Below are positions 34,244-43,163 of a stretch of DNA of 64,000 bases, one piece after another (position 1 is the stretch's first letter; every line of letters begins with the position of its first letter). Source of the DNA: DATGMS01 sp040905145 (GTDB lineage Bacteria; Bacteroidota; Bacteroidia; Cytophagales; Cyclobacteriaceae). The position numbers were made by a program, and so were the translations under genes. The stretch spans positions 1 to 64,000 of the forward strand of contig JBBDSC010000207.1 in the NCBI GenBank assembly GCA_040905145.1. The letters are read 5' to 3'. The notes beneath the pieces are model-generated. The model saw nothing but the letters and a program-made list of their open reading frames with translations, did not search any database and was not told the origin of the DNA.

Positions 34244-34275
34244 AACCCTCCAAGGGTTTAAACCCTTGGAGGGTT
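34244..34275. repeat. Perfect 32-bp palindrome
   Basis: AACCCTCCAAGGGTTT is followed directly by its exact reverse complement AAACCCTTGGAGGGTT with no loop. It stands at the end of the decayed cation transporter. No T run of note follows, so it is more like a repeat element than a terminator. Confidence 0.8.
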
Positions 34276-34374
34276 AGGGACTAATATTTACGATAACAAG
34301 TTATCTGCTTTGATGTTCGATTACAAAATCGTGAGGAATTTGCGTGAAATTTTGTTGCCTTCAGCAGGCCTCCT

Positions 34375-34494
34375 CTACCTCTTGTAAAAAATATAATCCG
34401 TCACCACTGGGGCTATGCCACTTTGCCTCAATTCTGCCACAATTTGACCTTTATGATGCGTATCCTGAAACAAATGTTTCATAAATACTACCAT
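34375..34494 (-). pseudogene. C-terminal fragment of a DinB-type protein
   Basis: The 39 codons read MKHLFQDTHHKGQIVAELRQ then SGIAPVVTDYIFYKR after four leading residues. HHKGQIVAELRQ.G..P..TD..FY is the C-terminal signature of DinB/DUF664 proteins, with the metal-binding histidine. The rest of the gene is missing; its 5' side runs into the SDR gene. It is a deletion remnant. Confidence 0.7.
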
Positions 34495-34501
34495 TAAACA
34501 A

Positions 34502-35287
34502 TTATACGGAATTCATTGCCCCACCATCTATGGGAATATTGGTCCCTGTGATATACGATGCATATTCAGAGGCCAAAAAGGTAGCCAAGTAACCATATTC
34601 CTTTGGTTGCCCAAACCGTTTCATAGGAATCCCGTCCGCCATCTGCTTCCTCCATTCTTCCAGATTGATCCCTTTATTTTCCGCTTGCTGACGATGGAGG
34701 TCCCCGAGTCTTTCAGTATCAAAAGAACCCGTCAGGATGTTATTGACCGTAATTCCATAGGGGGCAACATCCCTTGCCAATGTTTTTGCCCAATTGACTA
34801 CTGCTGAGCGTATCGTGTTGGATAATACCAGATTTTGTAAAGGCTCCTTTACGGATACAGAGGAAACATTGATAATCCGTCCAAATTGCTTCTTTTTCAT
34901 CCCTTCTAATGCCAAGATGCCCGTTAAGCAATAGGTTTTGAAAAGCAGGTCAAAAGCCTGTTGGTAATCACCGATATTCTTTTCCGATACATTACCTGCC
35001 TTTGGCCCATTGGTGTTGTTCACTAAAATATCTATGGAGTTATCCTCAAAATAAGGGGTGATTTTGTCTTGGAAATCCGGGAAGTCCATAAAATCGACCA
35101 CCAAAAAATCATGTTGTTGCCCCTGAGAATTTGATAATTCCTTCAGCATCCTTTCCATTTTCTCCCTGTTCCGGGCCATTAATGTCACTTCAGCCCCACA
35201 TTCAGCCAACTGCCATGCCATGGCCTTACCCAATCCACTGGTACTGCCCCCTACTAAGGCCTTACGCCCTTTTAATGCTATCTTCAT
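34502..35287 (-). CDS. SDR family oxidoreductase
   Basis: A 261-residue short-chain dehydrogenase. The cofactor motif is GGSTSGLGKAMA, with VNNTNGP in place of the usual NNAG. The catalytic serine lies in INVSSVSVKEP. At the YxxxK position the sequence reads VLSNTIRSAVVNWAKTLA, so the tyrosine appears replaced by asparagine or serine, a feature of some SDR subgroups near 3-oxoacyl-ACP reductases. The end IPIDGGAMNSV is standard. It is divergent from a MarR gene that may control it. Substrate unknown. Confidence 0.85.
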   Translation of the reverse strand: MKIALKGRKALVGGSTSGLGKAMAWQLAECGAEVTLMARNREKMERMLKELSNSQGQQHDFLVVDFMDFPDFQDKITPYFEDNSIDILVNNTNGPKAGNVSEKNIGDYQQAFDLLFKTYCLTGILALEGMKKKQFGRIINVSSVSVKEPLQNLVLSNTIRSAVVNWAKTLARDVAPYGITVNNILTGSFDTERLGDLHRQQAENKGINLEEWRKQMADGIPMKRFGQPKEYGYLATFLASEYASYITGTNIPIDGGAMNSV

Positions 35288-35404
35288 TTTTTATTTTTTG
35301 GATCCAATTAAACTGCTGACAAGATAGAAAGTTTTCTTAAAAAAATTTAACAGAATGTCTATAGATTTTGTAGGGTAATTGAAAATAATTAAAAATATTT
35401 CCAT

Positions 35405-35412
35405 TATATTTG
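35405..35412 (+). promoter_or_regulatory. Probable -7 box of the MarR gene
   Basis: TATATTTG matches TAnnTTTG and ends 17 bases before the chosen ATG at 35430. A possible -33 TTG lies at 35379-35381. The same TATATTTG box precedes the ferredoxin reductase gene at 35898. Confidence 0.5.
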
Positions 35413-35429
35413 TCACACTAACTATTTGT

Positions 35430-35861
35430 ATGACACAAGAACAATTTGCTAAATATTCGTTCCTCTTGGATAGGACCGCAAGAAGGGTAAAACAATATGC
35501 GCAAAATAAATTTAAAATTGGAAATTTTGATGTGACAGTGGATCAATGGTTGGTTCTGAAAAACCTGGATGAGAATGAAAGATTAAGCCAGACGGAACTG
35601 GCAAATTTGGTTTTCAAGGATCATCCTACATTGACAAGGATCATAGACATCCTTTGTAAGAAAGGATATATTGAGAGAATGCCACATCCCCATGACCGGA
35701 GAAGCTTTCATCTATTACTGACCCAAGAAGGGGAACAAAAAGTAAAAGAGTTAAAGCCTCAAGTGTCCATAATCCGGGAAAAAGCCTGGAACAAATTGGA
35801 TCAAAAGGATTTTGAGGAATTCAAACGGATCTTGAACACCATATATGACAATTTAGAATAG
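35430..35861 (+). CDS. MarR family transcriptional regulator
   Basis: A 143-residue winged-helix regulator. The recognition region is LSQTELANLVFKDHPTLTRI, followed by KKGYIERMPHPHDRRSFHLL, the MarR wing with the conserved D-R-R. I chose ATG 35430; a TTG at 35379 would add 17 residues and lies upstream of the promoter box. It is divergently placed from the SDR gene and may also act on the ferredoxin reductase gene 94 bases downstream. MarR proteins usually release DNA upon binding phenolic or oxidant ligands. Confidence 0.9.
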   Translation: MTQEQFAKYSFLLDRTARRVKQYAQNKFKIGNFDVTVDQWLVLKNLDENERLSQTELANLVFKDHPTLTRIIDILCKKGYIERMPHPHDRRSFHLLLTQEGEQKVKELKPQVSIIREKAWNKLDQKDFEEFKRILNTIYDNLE

Positions 35862-35897
35862 TTTAAAGTAAATTAAGGATTTCCTTACTGCACCCAT

Positions 35898-35905
35898 TAT
35901 ATTTG
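35898..35905 (+). promoter_or_regulatory. Probable -7 box of the ferredoxin reductase operon
   Basis: TATATTTG, a match to TAnnTTTG, lies 50 bases before the reductase start codon. Confidence 0.5.
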
Positions 35906-35955
35906 CATGCGAAATATTAGGCCAAGTGAAAGGATAATTAAACCATAGACACACC

Positions 35956-36960
35956 ATGATAAGCACTGACATTTGCATTATTGGAGCCGGACCTGTAGGG
36001 TTATTTGCTGTTTTTGAAGCAGGATTGTTAAAAATGCGTTGTCATTTGATCGACGCATTGCCACAAATCGGTGGTCAATTATCTGAAATATACCCTCAAA
36101 AGCCAATATATGATATCCCCGGCTATCCGGAAATTAAAGCGCAGGATTTGATAAATAACCTGATGAAGCAAATTGCCCCCTTCAACCCGACCTTTTCTTT
36201 AGGGGAGAGGGTAGATCATTTGACCAAGCAGAAAGATGGTTCTTTCACCCTTACCACAAGTGATAAGACGAAAATCCATACTAAAGCTATTGTTATTGCT
36301 GGAGGTTTGGGTTGTTTTGAGCCCAGGAAGCCAGTTTTGGAAAAACTGGAATATTTTGAAGGCAAAGGCATCACCTATATGGTCAAGGACCCTGAAAAAT
36401 TCAGGAATAAAAAGGTGGTTCTGGCCGGCGGCGGTGATTCTGCACTGGACTGGACCATTTACCTGGCCAATATTGCGGAAAAGGTGACTTTAGTGCACAG
36501 GAACGAAACATTCAGAGGAGCTCCGGACTCTGCCGCCAAGGTATTTGATCTGGCCAATAACGGAAAAATAGATTTAATCCTTAGCTCTGATTTAAAGCAA
36601 TTGGGAGGAAATGGCCACTTGGAAAGTGTTACCATGCTCACTAAAAGCAAAGAGGAAATTACAGTAGACACGGATTACCTGATCCCTTTGTTTGGCCTGA
36701 GCCCTAAATTGGGACCCATTGCGGACTGGGGATTGAACATAAATAAAAATGCCATAGAGGTAGATACCACAGACTACTCTACCAATGTGGATGGAATCTA
36801 TGCCATTGGAGACATAAATACTTATCCAAACAAGTTGAAATTAATCCTTTGTGGATTTCACGAGGCGGCATTAATGTGCCAGAGTGCCTTCAAAAAGGTG
36901 TATCCTGATCAAAAATTAAGCTTTAAATATACAACCGTAAATGGAGTTAATGCATTTTAA
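35956..36960 (+). CDS. Ferredoxin--NADP+ reductase, thioredoxin-reductase-like type
   Basis: A 334-residue flavoprotein. FAD-binding CIIGAGPVGLFAVFEAGL is at the N terminus and the NADPH motif VVLAGGGDSALDWTIYLA follows at about residue 155. The CxxC of thioredoxin reductase is absent, which marks the YumC/CT1512 type of ferredoxin reductase. The end has GIYAIGDINTYPNK for the flavin and an extra C-terminal segment that stacks on the FAD. A [2Fe-2S] ferredoxin gene follows 15 bases later and is the natural partner. Confidence 0.9.
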   Translation: MISTDICIIGAGPVGLFAVFEAGLLKMRCHLIDALPQIGGQLSEIYPQKPIYDIPGYPEIKAQDLINNLMKQIAPFNPTFSLGERVDHLTKQKDGSFTLTTSDKTKIHTKAIVIAGGLGCFEPRKPVLEKLEYFEGKGITYMVKDPEKFRNKKVVLAGGGDSALDWTIYLANIAEKVTLVHRNETFRGAPDSAAKVFDLANNGKIDLILSSDLKQLGGNGHLESVTMLTKSKEEITVDTDYLIPLFGLSPKLGPIADWGLNINKNAIEVDTTDYSTNVDGIYAIGDINTYPNKLKLILCGFHEAALMCQSAFKKVYPDQKLSFKYTTVNGVNAF

Positions 36961-36975
36961 TATTGTTTTTGTAAT

Positions 36976-37296
36976 ATGGTAAAATTTGAAGTAGAAGATC
37001 AGGACGGCAAGCGTCAAACCATTGAAGCGCCAGATGATATGGGCTTGAGTTTGATGGAAATCCTCAAAGCATCAGAATATCCTGTATTGGCCACCTGTGG
37101 CGGTATGGCCCTTTGTGCCACCTGCCATGTGGAAGTATTGGAAGGTAAGGATGGATTAGGTGAGGCAACTGACCCAGAACTGGATCAATTAGAGAACCTG
37201 CCGGAATTCTACCCCAGCAGCCGACTGGCTTGTCAAATCAGAATCAGCGAATTACTCGAAGGGGCCATTTTCAAACTGCGAGGAGAAGATAACTAA
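36976..37296 (+). CDS. [2Fe-2S] ferredoxin
   Basis: A 106-residue adrenodoxin-type ferredoxin. Ligands are C-x5-C-x2-C in LATCGGMALCATCHVEV and the fourth cysteine in SSRLACQIRI. Acidic patches (GLGEATDPELDQLENLPE) suit docking to a reductase. It follows the ferredoxin reductase gene and the pair is closed by a terminator. The final electron acceptor is unknown. Confidence 0.93.
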   Translation: MVKFEVEDQDGKRQTIEAPDDMGLSLMEILKASEYPVLATCGGMALCATCHVEVLEGKDGLGEATDPELDQLENLPEFYPSSRLACQIRISELLEGAIFKLRGEDN

Positions 37297-37300
37297 TTTT

Positions 37301-37328
37301 AAAAAAGGAGCCTTCCAGCTCCTTTTTT
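37301..37328 (+). terminator. Rho-independent terminator after ferredoxin gene
   Basis: AAAAAAGGAGC, a 6-base loop, then GCTCCTTTTTT starts 4 bases past the stop codon. The stem is perfect and ends in a T run. Confidence 0.85.
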
Positions 37329-37444
37329 ATCAACAATTTTTTTTTTTGTACGTTAAATCATTTTTTAGAAATTTTCAAATTCCCCCTAAAAACAGCAAAA
37401 TAACTTCGGGAACTTTAGCTTGTGGATTAACATTTATTATTTAA

Positions 37445-37591
37445 ATGAAAAAAAATGAAAAAACCCCTTGGGAAAAAAGATTTCAGCATTCTACCAACAC
37501 AGTGTTGTTTGGAAAACCCAAAAAAAAGTCCAAATGGATGTATGTATTGGTGATTGTGCTTATTTTGCTTTTGGGTTTTATACTGAATTAA
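37445..37591 (+). CDS. Small single-pass membrane protein, 48 residues
   Basis: A short frame from ATG 37445 to TAA 37591. The N-terminal half is basic and polar (KKNEKTPWEKRFQHSTNTV), then GKPKKKSK leads into a clear C-terminal helix, WMYVLVIVLILLLGFILN. Base use fits coding and the design is that of a tail-anchored small protein. It lies alone between the ferredoxin terminator and mutB. No function can be assigned. Confidence 0.6.
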   Translation: MKKNEKTPWEKRFQHSTNTVLFGKPKKKSKWMYVLVIVLILLLGFILN

Positions 37592-37853
37592 ACAGGAAAG
37601 CCATCAAAGACAGAGGATGTCCTATCTCTGTCCGCCAAGAACCCGGACAATTAATTCAGGCTATTCCAGAATTCTGACCGAAATGGGATTCAAATTCCTT
37701 CCTACCTTTACCACTTCCACCTTTTTTGACCTTCCTGGAGAGCTGAGAACGCTACTGATTTACCTAACCGTGAAATTGAAGGCTTTCGTAATCAGTAAGC
37801 GGTAATAAGTGATCCAGTATCGAATAAATAGCCAAAAAAGAAGTCATCCAAAG

Positions 37854-39977
37854 TTATCCTTCCATCAACTTCCTCAATATTTCTATCGCCGCTTTTGGCA
37901 GCACAGTTCCCGGTCCAAATATCGCAGCAACCCCCTCTTTAAAAAGAAAATCATAATCTTTGGGAGGGATTACCCCCCCCACTGTCACCATAATGTCTTC
38001 CCTGCCAATTTTTTTCAAAGCACTGATCAGTTGGGGTACTAGGGTTTTATGTCCTGCTGCCAGTGAAGAGGCACCTATGACATGCACATCATTTTCAGCA
38101 GCTTGATCCGCCACTTCTTCCGGCGTTTGAAAAAGCGGTCCTATGTCCACATCAAATCCCAGATCGGCAAAGCCTGTGGCAATTACCTTCGCCCCCCTGT
38201 CATGCCCATCCTGTCCCATCTTAGCCACCATAATCCTAGGCCTTCTTCCTTCCAATTCCGCAAACTGATCCGCTAGGGCTTTTGCTTCTTTGAAAACCAC
38301 ATCGTCCTTTGCAATCCTGGAATAAACACCGGATATTGATTTTATTGTTGCTTTATGCCTTCCAAATTCCTTTTCCATAGCCTCTGTTATTTCCCCTAAA
38401 GTAGCTCTTTTCCGTGCAGCATCTATGGCCAGCTCCAGTAGGTTTCCTTCTCCTTTTCTTGCTGATTCGGTTATTTTTGCCAAAGAATGTTCCACTTCCG
38501 TTGAATTTCTATCAGCCCTCAGCTTTTTTAGCCTATCAACCTGTGACTTTCTCACCGCATCATCGTCCACCTCCAGTATTTCAAAATCATTTCTGTCCGC
38601 TATCTGAAATCGGTTCACCCCTACTATGACATCTTTCCCACTATCAATCCTGGCTTGCTTTTTAGCGGCGGCTTCCTCAATCCTCATTTTGGGGACACCT
38701 GCTTCAATGGCCTTGGCCATTCCACCCAATTCTTCCACCTCTTGGATCAATTCCCAAGCTTTTTTCACCAACTGGTCTGTCAGGTATTCTACATAATAGG
38801 ATCCGCCCCAAGGATCCACAACTTTGGTAATGAAGGTTTCCTCCTGTAGGTACAGCTGCGTATTCCTTGAAATACGCGCAGAAAAATCAGTGGGTAAAGC
38901 AATAGCTTCATCAAAGGAATTGGTATGCAAGGATTGGGTATGCCCCAGAACGGCAGCCATTGCCTCCACCGTGGTCCTGGCCACGTTGTTAAATACATCT
39001 TGCCCGGTCAAGGACCATCCTGAGGTTTGGCAATGTGTTCTAAGGGCAAGGGATTTAGGATTCTTTGGTTTAAACTGGCTAACCAATTTTGACCAGAGCA
39101 AGCGACCCGCCCGCATTTTGGCAATTTCCATAAAATGGTTCATCCCAATGGCCCAAAAAAATGAAAGCCTTGGCGCAAAGTCATCTATGTCCAAACCTGT
39201 GCCCACTCCCGTGCGCAGATATTCCAGACCATCAGCCAAAGTATAGGCCAATTCCAAATCTGTAGTTGCCCCTGCTTCATGGATATGATAGCCAGAAATG
39301 GAGATTGAATTGAACTTGGGCATTTTCTTGGAAGTATAGGCAAATATATCCGCCACGATTCTCATGGAAGGCTGAGGGGGGTAAATATAGGTGTTCCTCA
39401 CCATGAATTCCTTCAGGATATCGTTTTGGATGGTTCCCGCCAACTGCTCGGGACTTATCCCTTGTTCTTCTGCGGCGACGATATAAAAAGCCAAAATAGG
39501 AATAACCGCACCATTCATGGTCATCGAAACGGACATCTTATTTAATGGGATCTGGTCAAACAGGATTTTCATGTCCAAAACCGAGTCAATGGCCACTCCT
39601 GCTTTCCCTACATCCCCCTGTACCCTGGGATGATCAGAGTCATATCCTCTATGGGTAGCCAGGTCAAATGCTACTGAAAGACCCTTCTGCCCCGCAGCCA
39701 AATTCCTTCTGTAAAAGGCATTGGACTCTTTTGCTGTAGAAAATCCCGCATATTGCCTGATTGTCCAAGGACGCATCACATACATGGTACTGTAAGGCCC
39801 CCGCAAATAGGGAGGGATGCCAGCAGAAAAACCCAAATGCTCCATATGCTCAAGATCTTCTTTGGAGAAAATGGCCTTCACATTAATCCCTTCAGCCGAA
39901 GTCCAAGTTTCATTGGAAAATTCTCTATTGGCGGAGAAAAGATTATTTTTCTTGATTTGATGGATATCAGGTCTCAT
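37854..39977 (-). CDS. mutB: Methylmalonyl-CoA mutase large subunit
   Basis: A 707-residue AdoCbl-dependent mutase that interconverts succinyl-CoA and (R)-methylmalonyl-CoA. The CoA-binding TIM barrel (about 50-550) contains TIRQYAGFSTAKESN and the C-terminal B12 domain has MGQDGHDRGAKVIATGFADL, with the cobalt-ligating histidine in D-x-H-x-x-G. Length fits the family. It starts within the stop of mutA (ATGA), so the subunits are made in step. It depends on the cobalamin uptake genes at 19-27 kb. Confidence 0.97.
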   Translation of the reverse strand: MRPDIHQIKKNNLFSANREFSNETWTSAEGINVKAIFSKEDLEHMEHLGFSAGIPPYLRGPYSTMYVMRPWTIRQYAGFSTAKESNAFYRRNLAAGQKGLSVAFDLATHRGYDSDHPRVQGDVGKAGVAIDSVLDMKILFDQIPLNKMSVSMTMNGAVIPILAFYIVAAEEQGISPEQLAGTIQNDILKEFMVRNTYIYPPQPSMRIVADIFAYTSKKMPKFNSISISGYHIHEAGATTDLELAYTLADGLEYLRTGVGTGLDIDDFAPRLSFFWAIGMNHFMEIAKMRAGRLLWSKLVSQFKPKNPKSLALRTHCQTSGWSLTGQDVFNNVARTTVEAMAAVLGHTQSLHTNSFDEAIALPTDFSARISRNTQLYLQEETFITKVVDPWGGSYYVEYLTDQLVKKAWELIQEVEELGGMAKAIEAGVPKMRIEEAAAKKQARIDSGKDVIVGVNRFQIADRNDFEILEVDDDAVRKSQVDRLKKLRADRNSTEVEHSLAKITESARKGEGNLLELAIDAARKRATLGEITEAMEKEFGRHKATIKSISGVYSRIAKDDVVFKEAKALADQFAELEGRRPRIMVAKMGQDGHDRGAKVIATGFADLGFDVDIGPLFQTPEEVADQAAENDVHVIGASSLAAGHKTLVPQLISALKKIGREDIMVTVGGVIPPKDYDFLFKEGVAAIFGPGTVLPKAAIEILRKLMEG

Positions 39978-41383
39978 AAGGTTCTTTCTACAGGGAAACT
40001 TTGGGAAAATGGTTTTAGCTGATAAGCCTCTTCCGGATAATCCTCTCTTGCATAGGCTTTTTCTTCACGGAAATCCACGTACTGGTTGACACCAACCATC
40101 AAGTTTTCCCCATTGGCCAATAGATCAAACTTTTTCCTTCTCACAGCTTTGATGGTTTCTTGAATTTTATTCTTTTGATAAGCCTGCCACCATCCCCCTT
40201 CATCTTCCAAGGATTCCAGCAGCTGAAAAGAGTGTTCCTGAAGAGAATGGATGAGATTTTCCACATAATAGGATCCTGCAGCGGGATCAATGACCTTATC
40301 AAAATAACATTCTTCCTTCAAGATATTGGAAATGTTCCTCGCCATCCTTTTAGAAAAAGCATCCGGACTTTTAAAGCACTTATCATGTGGTTCTACAAAA
40401 AGGGTGTTACATCCTCCAAGGATCGCAGACATGGCTTCTGTGGTGTTGCGCAGTAGGTTATTGGAGAGGCCCATGCGGGACTTGCTCCATACGCTACTCC
40501 TCGTAAATATTTGTAAATCTTCAGGCTTAAGTGCCACTTGATATAAGCTGGACAACTGATGCATGGCCATTCGGAAAGTTTTCAGTTTGGCTATCTCCAT
40601 AAAATAATTGGACCCTACAGCAGTGAACAAAAATAAATCCTGGAATACGGCATCTGGCTTTGCCCCCTTCTCCGTTAATCCATCCATTAGCTCTACCAAA
40701 GCCGCCATTCCATACCCTATCTCCTGTACAGCTGTGGCCCCGGCATTATGATAAGTAGCAGTGTCCAAACAAATGCTTTTAAAGTGCGGGTAAGGTTTGC
40801 TCAATTCATGTAGAAAAAGAACTTTATCCAATTGTTCCTTAAGCTGAATAGGCTGATCAAATCCCTGAACCAATCCATCCCAAAGCACGCCGCCATTTAG
40901 GTGGGGATGATCTATGGATTGCCGGTCAACCCATTCAAAAAAAGCCAGCAGGCCTTTACTCGGATCTCCAACAGGTTTGATCCATATTTGAATATATTGT
41001 AGTAAAACATCCTTGAAAACCTCGTCCAAATCTTCTTTACCAGACAATTCTACAATCAATCCATCAGCTCCACTTTCCAAAACAAACCTAATCTCTTCAT
41101 GGGATGCTTCCTCACTTTCCCCTCCGACCTTTACCGCATTGGCCCAAATCCTAGGTGGCATTCCGGGAATTCCCGACGGGGGGTTTACCTGGTTTTCATA
41201 TTCCTTCACCCAATTAATTGCCTCTGCGTCCTCAGCAGTATAAAAAGGGAAAATGGAAAAGTCTTCCATCGATTTGGTGATTAACCGTTGTTCGAAATCC
41301 TCGCCCTTTAGATCCTTGATGGCTTGATCTATCCAGGTTTGTTTATCAACCGGCGAAAAATCTTGAAATTTTTTATCCTTCAT
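39974..41383 (-). CDS. mutA: Methylmalonyl-CoA mutase small subunit
   Basis: A 469-residue subunit of the heterodimeric mutase, related to MutB but without the active B12 site. It keeps the barrel (WAKAV-like WANAVKVGGES, YHNAGATAVQEIGYGMAALV, NISNILKEECYFDKVIDPAAG), but ends near residue 469, so the whole C-terminal B12-like domain seen in longer small subunits (about 600 residues) is missing. No frameshift is evident; the short form looks natural. It is the first gene of the mutA-mutB pair. Confidence 0.93.
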   Translation of the reverse strand: MKDKKFQDFSPVDKQTWIDQAIKDLKGEDFEQRLITKSMEDFSIFPFYTAEDAEAINWVKEYENQVNPPSGIPGMPPRIWANAVKVGGESEEASHEEIRFVLESGADGLIVELSGKEDLDEVFKDVLLQYIQIWIKPVGDPSKGLLAFFEWVDRQSIDHPHLNGGVLWDGLVQGFDQPIQLKEQLDKVLFLHELSKPYPHFKSICLDTATYHNAGATAVQEIGYGMAALVELMDGLTEKGAKPDAVFQDLFLFTAVGSNYFMEIAKLKTFRMAMHQLSSLYQVALKPEDLQIFTRSSVWSKSRMGLSNNLLRNTTEAMSAILGGCNTLFVEPHDKCFKSPDAFSKRMARNISNILKEECYFDKVIDPAAGSYYVENLIHSLQEHSFQLLESLEDEGGWWQAYQKNKIQETIKAVRRKKFDLLANGENLMVGVNQYVDFREEKAYAREDYPEEAYQLKPFSQSFPVERTL

Positions 41384-41724
41384 TTTTGATTATCCTGGTC
41401 CGAAAAAGATGAATTGAGCATATATACAAGGCCTTTCCCAAAAATACAGGTTTGAGGATAAAAAGCATAAAAGAAACCACTATAAAAAACAATCCAACAA
41501 AAGGAGTGGCCCATCCATTAGTCCAAAGTGTATGGAGAGAGCATCATTATCTATTGACTTCGTCAAACAATTAACATAAAATAAGGAACGGGCGAACAGC
41601 TTTGCCATTAAATGAAAAGTCAAGTGAATTTTGATTTTTTATTTAAATATATTTTGCCCAAATTTGTCCCCCCCTCGACTCTTAAGAGGGTCAATTTTTA
41701 ATACTTCTTGTAATTAAAGTTTCA
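41384..41724. other. Divergent intergenic region between mutA and dnaA
   Basis: About 340 bases with no gene. It must hold both promoters. CCCTC...GAGGG at 41672-41690 can form a hairpin 35 bases before dnaA, followed by AATTTTT. I see no cluster of TTATCCACA boxes, so there is no support here for a replication origin, and no cobalamin riboswitch precedes mutA. Confidence 0.5.
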
Positions 41725-43155
41725 ATGAGTTCAGAGGCTAATGCTGTATGGAATGAGTGTTTGCGTGTTATCGAAAAGCATGTAAACGAGCAAAGTTTTT
41801 CTACTTGGTTTAAGCCCATTAATCCAGTTAGAATTGACGGTTCCGTTCTTACTATACAGGTCCCAAGCCAGTTCTTTTACGAATGGTTGGAAGATAATTA
41901 CATACAGGTATTAAAACTGGCCATTAAAACCGTCATGGGTAGTAACGGTAGGCTGGAATATGCCGTGGTGGTTGACAGGGGCAATTCCCAGAACCAACCT
42001 TACGTGGTCAGTTTTCCTCAGGGTAATGCAACCTCCTATTCCAAGAAAAACGAAGCAAAAGAAGATAAAAGCAACAACCGCAGTCCCTTTGACATGCAAT
42101 CACTTAATAGTGACGCCCTTTTACAATCCAATTTAAACCCAACTTATTCCTTTAGTTCCTATATTGAAGGAAATTGCAACCGGCTGGCAAGATCTGCAGG
42201 ATATGCGGTAGCCGAAAAACCCGGGATTACCAGCTTTAATCCTTTAATGGTATATGGTGGTGTAGGTTTAGGCAAGACCCATCTGATCCAAGCCATCGGT
42301 AATGAGATAAAGAACGGTCCGGAGGATAAGTTTGTCCTGTATGTCTCTTCCGAAAAATTCGTAAACCAATTTATGGATTCCATCAAAGATGGGAACATAA
42401 AAAGCTTTACTAATTTTTATATGCAAGTGGATGTTTTAATTATTGATGACATCCAATTTTTGGCCGGTAAAGACCGGACACAAGAAATGTTCTTTCATAT
42501 TTTCAATCACCTGCACCAAAACAAGAAGCAGATCATCATGACCTCTGACTGCCCACCTCGGGATTTAAAAGGATTGGAGGAACGTTTACTTTCCAGGTTT
42601 AAATGGGGGCTTACTGCTGATTTGCAGATGCCTGATTTCGAAACCAGGGTAGCGATCATAAAAAAGAAAATGCAGGCGGAAGGAATATATATCCCCGAAG
42701 ATGTGTTGGAATATTTAGCCTACACAGTTGATACAAATGTCAGGGAATTGGAAGGTGTTTTGATATCCCTGATAGCGCATGCCTCCTTAAACCGGACAGA
42801 AATTGACTTGAGTTTGGCCAAAAATATCATGATGAATATCGTAAAGGATATAGAAACAGAAGTAGGAATAGACTTTATCCAAAAGACCTGCTCTGACTAC
42901 TATGGTATTAAGCTTGAAGATCTCAAAGCCAAAACACGTAAAAAAGAAATCGTAACTGCCCGCCAAGTGGCGATGTATTTTTCAAAAGAATTTACAAATC
43001 ATTCTCTGAAATCCATCGGATACCATTTTGGTGGCCGTGACCATAGTACAGTGATCCATGCCGTACAAACAGTGAATGACCTAATGGAAACGGACACCTC
43101 CTTTAGAAATGCCATTAACGAACAGAGAAAGAAGTTCAAGATGAGATCTTATTGA
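41725..43155 (+). CDS. dnaA: Chromosomal replication initiator protein DnaA
   Basis: A 476-residue AAA+ initiator. Domain I is at VWNECLRVIEKHVNEQSFST, a polar linker (domain II) follows, then domain III with Walker A GGVGLGKTHLIQAIGNE and Walker B VLIIDDIQFLAGKDR. Domain IV at the C terminus has the DnaA signature GGRDHSTVIHAVQTVNDL, which reads DnaA boxes. It stands alone without dnaN, a usual arrangement in Bacteroidota. It binds oriC and melts DNA to start replication. Confidence 0.98.
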   Translation: MSSEANAVWNECLRVIEKHVNEQSFSTWFKPINPVRIDGSVLTIQVPSQFFYEWLEDNYIQVLKLAIKTVMGSNGRLEYAVVVDRGNSQNQPYVVSFPQGNATSYSKKNEAKEDKSNNRSPFDMQSLNSDALLQSNLNPTYSFSSYIEGNCNRLARSAGYAVAEKPGITSFNPLMVYGGVGLGKTHLIQAIGNEIKNGPEDKFVLYVSSEKFVNQFMDSIKDGNIKSFTNFYMQVDVLIIDDIQFLAGKDRTQEMFFHIFNHLHQNKKQIIMTSDCPPRDLKGLEERLLSRFKWGLTADLQMPDFETRVAIIKKKMQAEGIYIPEDVLEYLAYTVDTNVRELEGVLISLIAHASLNRTEIDLSLAKNIMMNIVKDIETEVGIDFIQKTCSDYYGIKLEDLKAKTRKKEIVTARQVAMYFSKEFTNHSLKSIGYHFGGRDHSTVIHAVQTVNDLMETDTSFRNAINEQRKKFKMRSY

Positions 43156-43163
43156 GGAGCATT

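Noticed and set aside
37468..37677. Open frame of 69 residues between the ferredoxin gene and mutB
   Set aside because: It is out of frame with the better 48-residue membrane protein at 37445-37591, has no domain and mixes charged and cysteine residues as shadow frames do.
41384..41724. Replication origin next to dnaA
   Set aside because: No cluster of DnaA boxes and no long A/T-rich 13-mer array. dnaA is often far from oriC in Bacteroidota.
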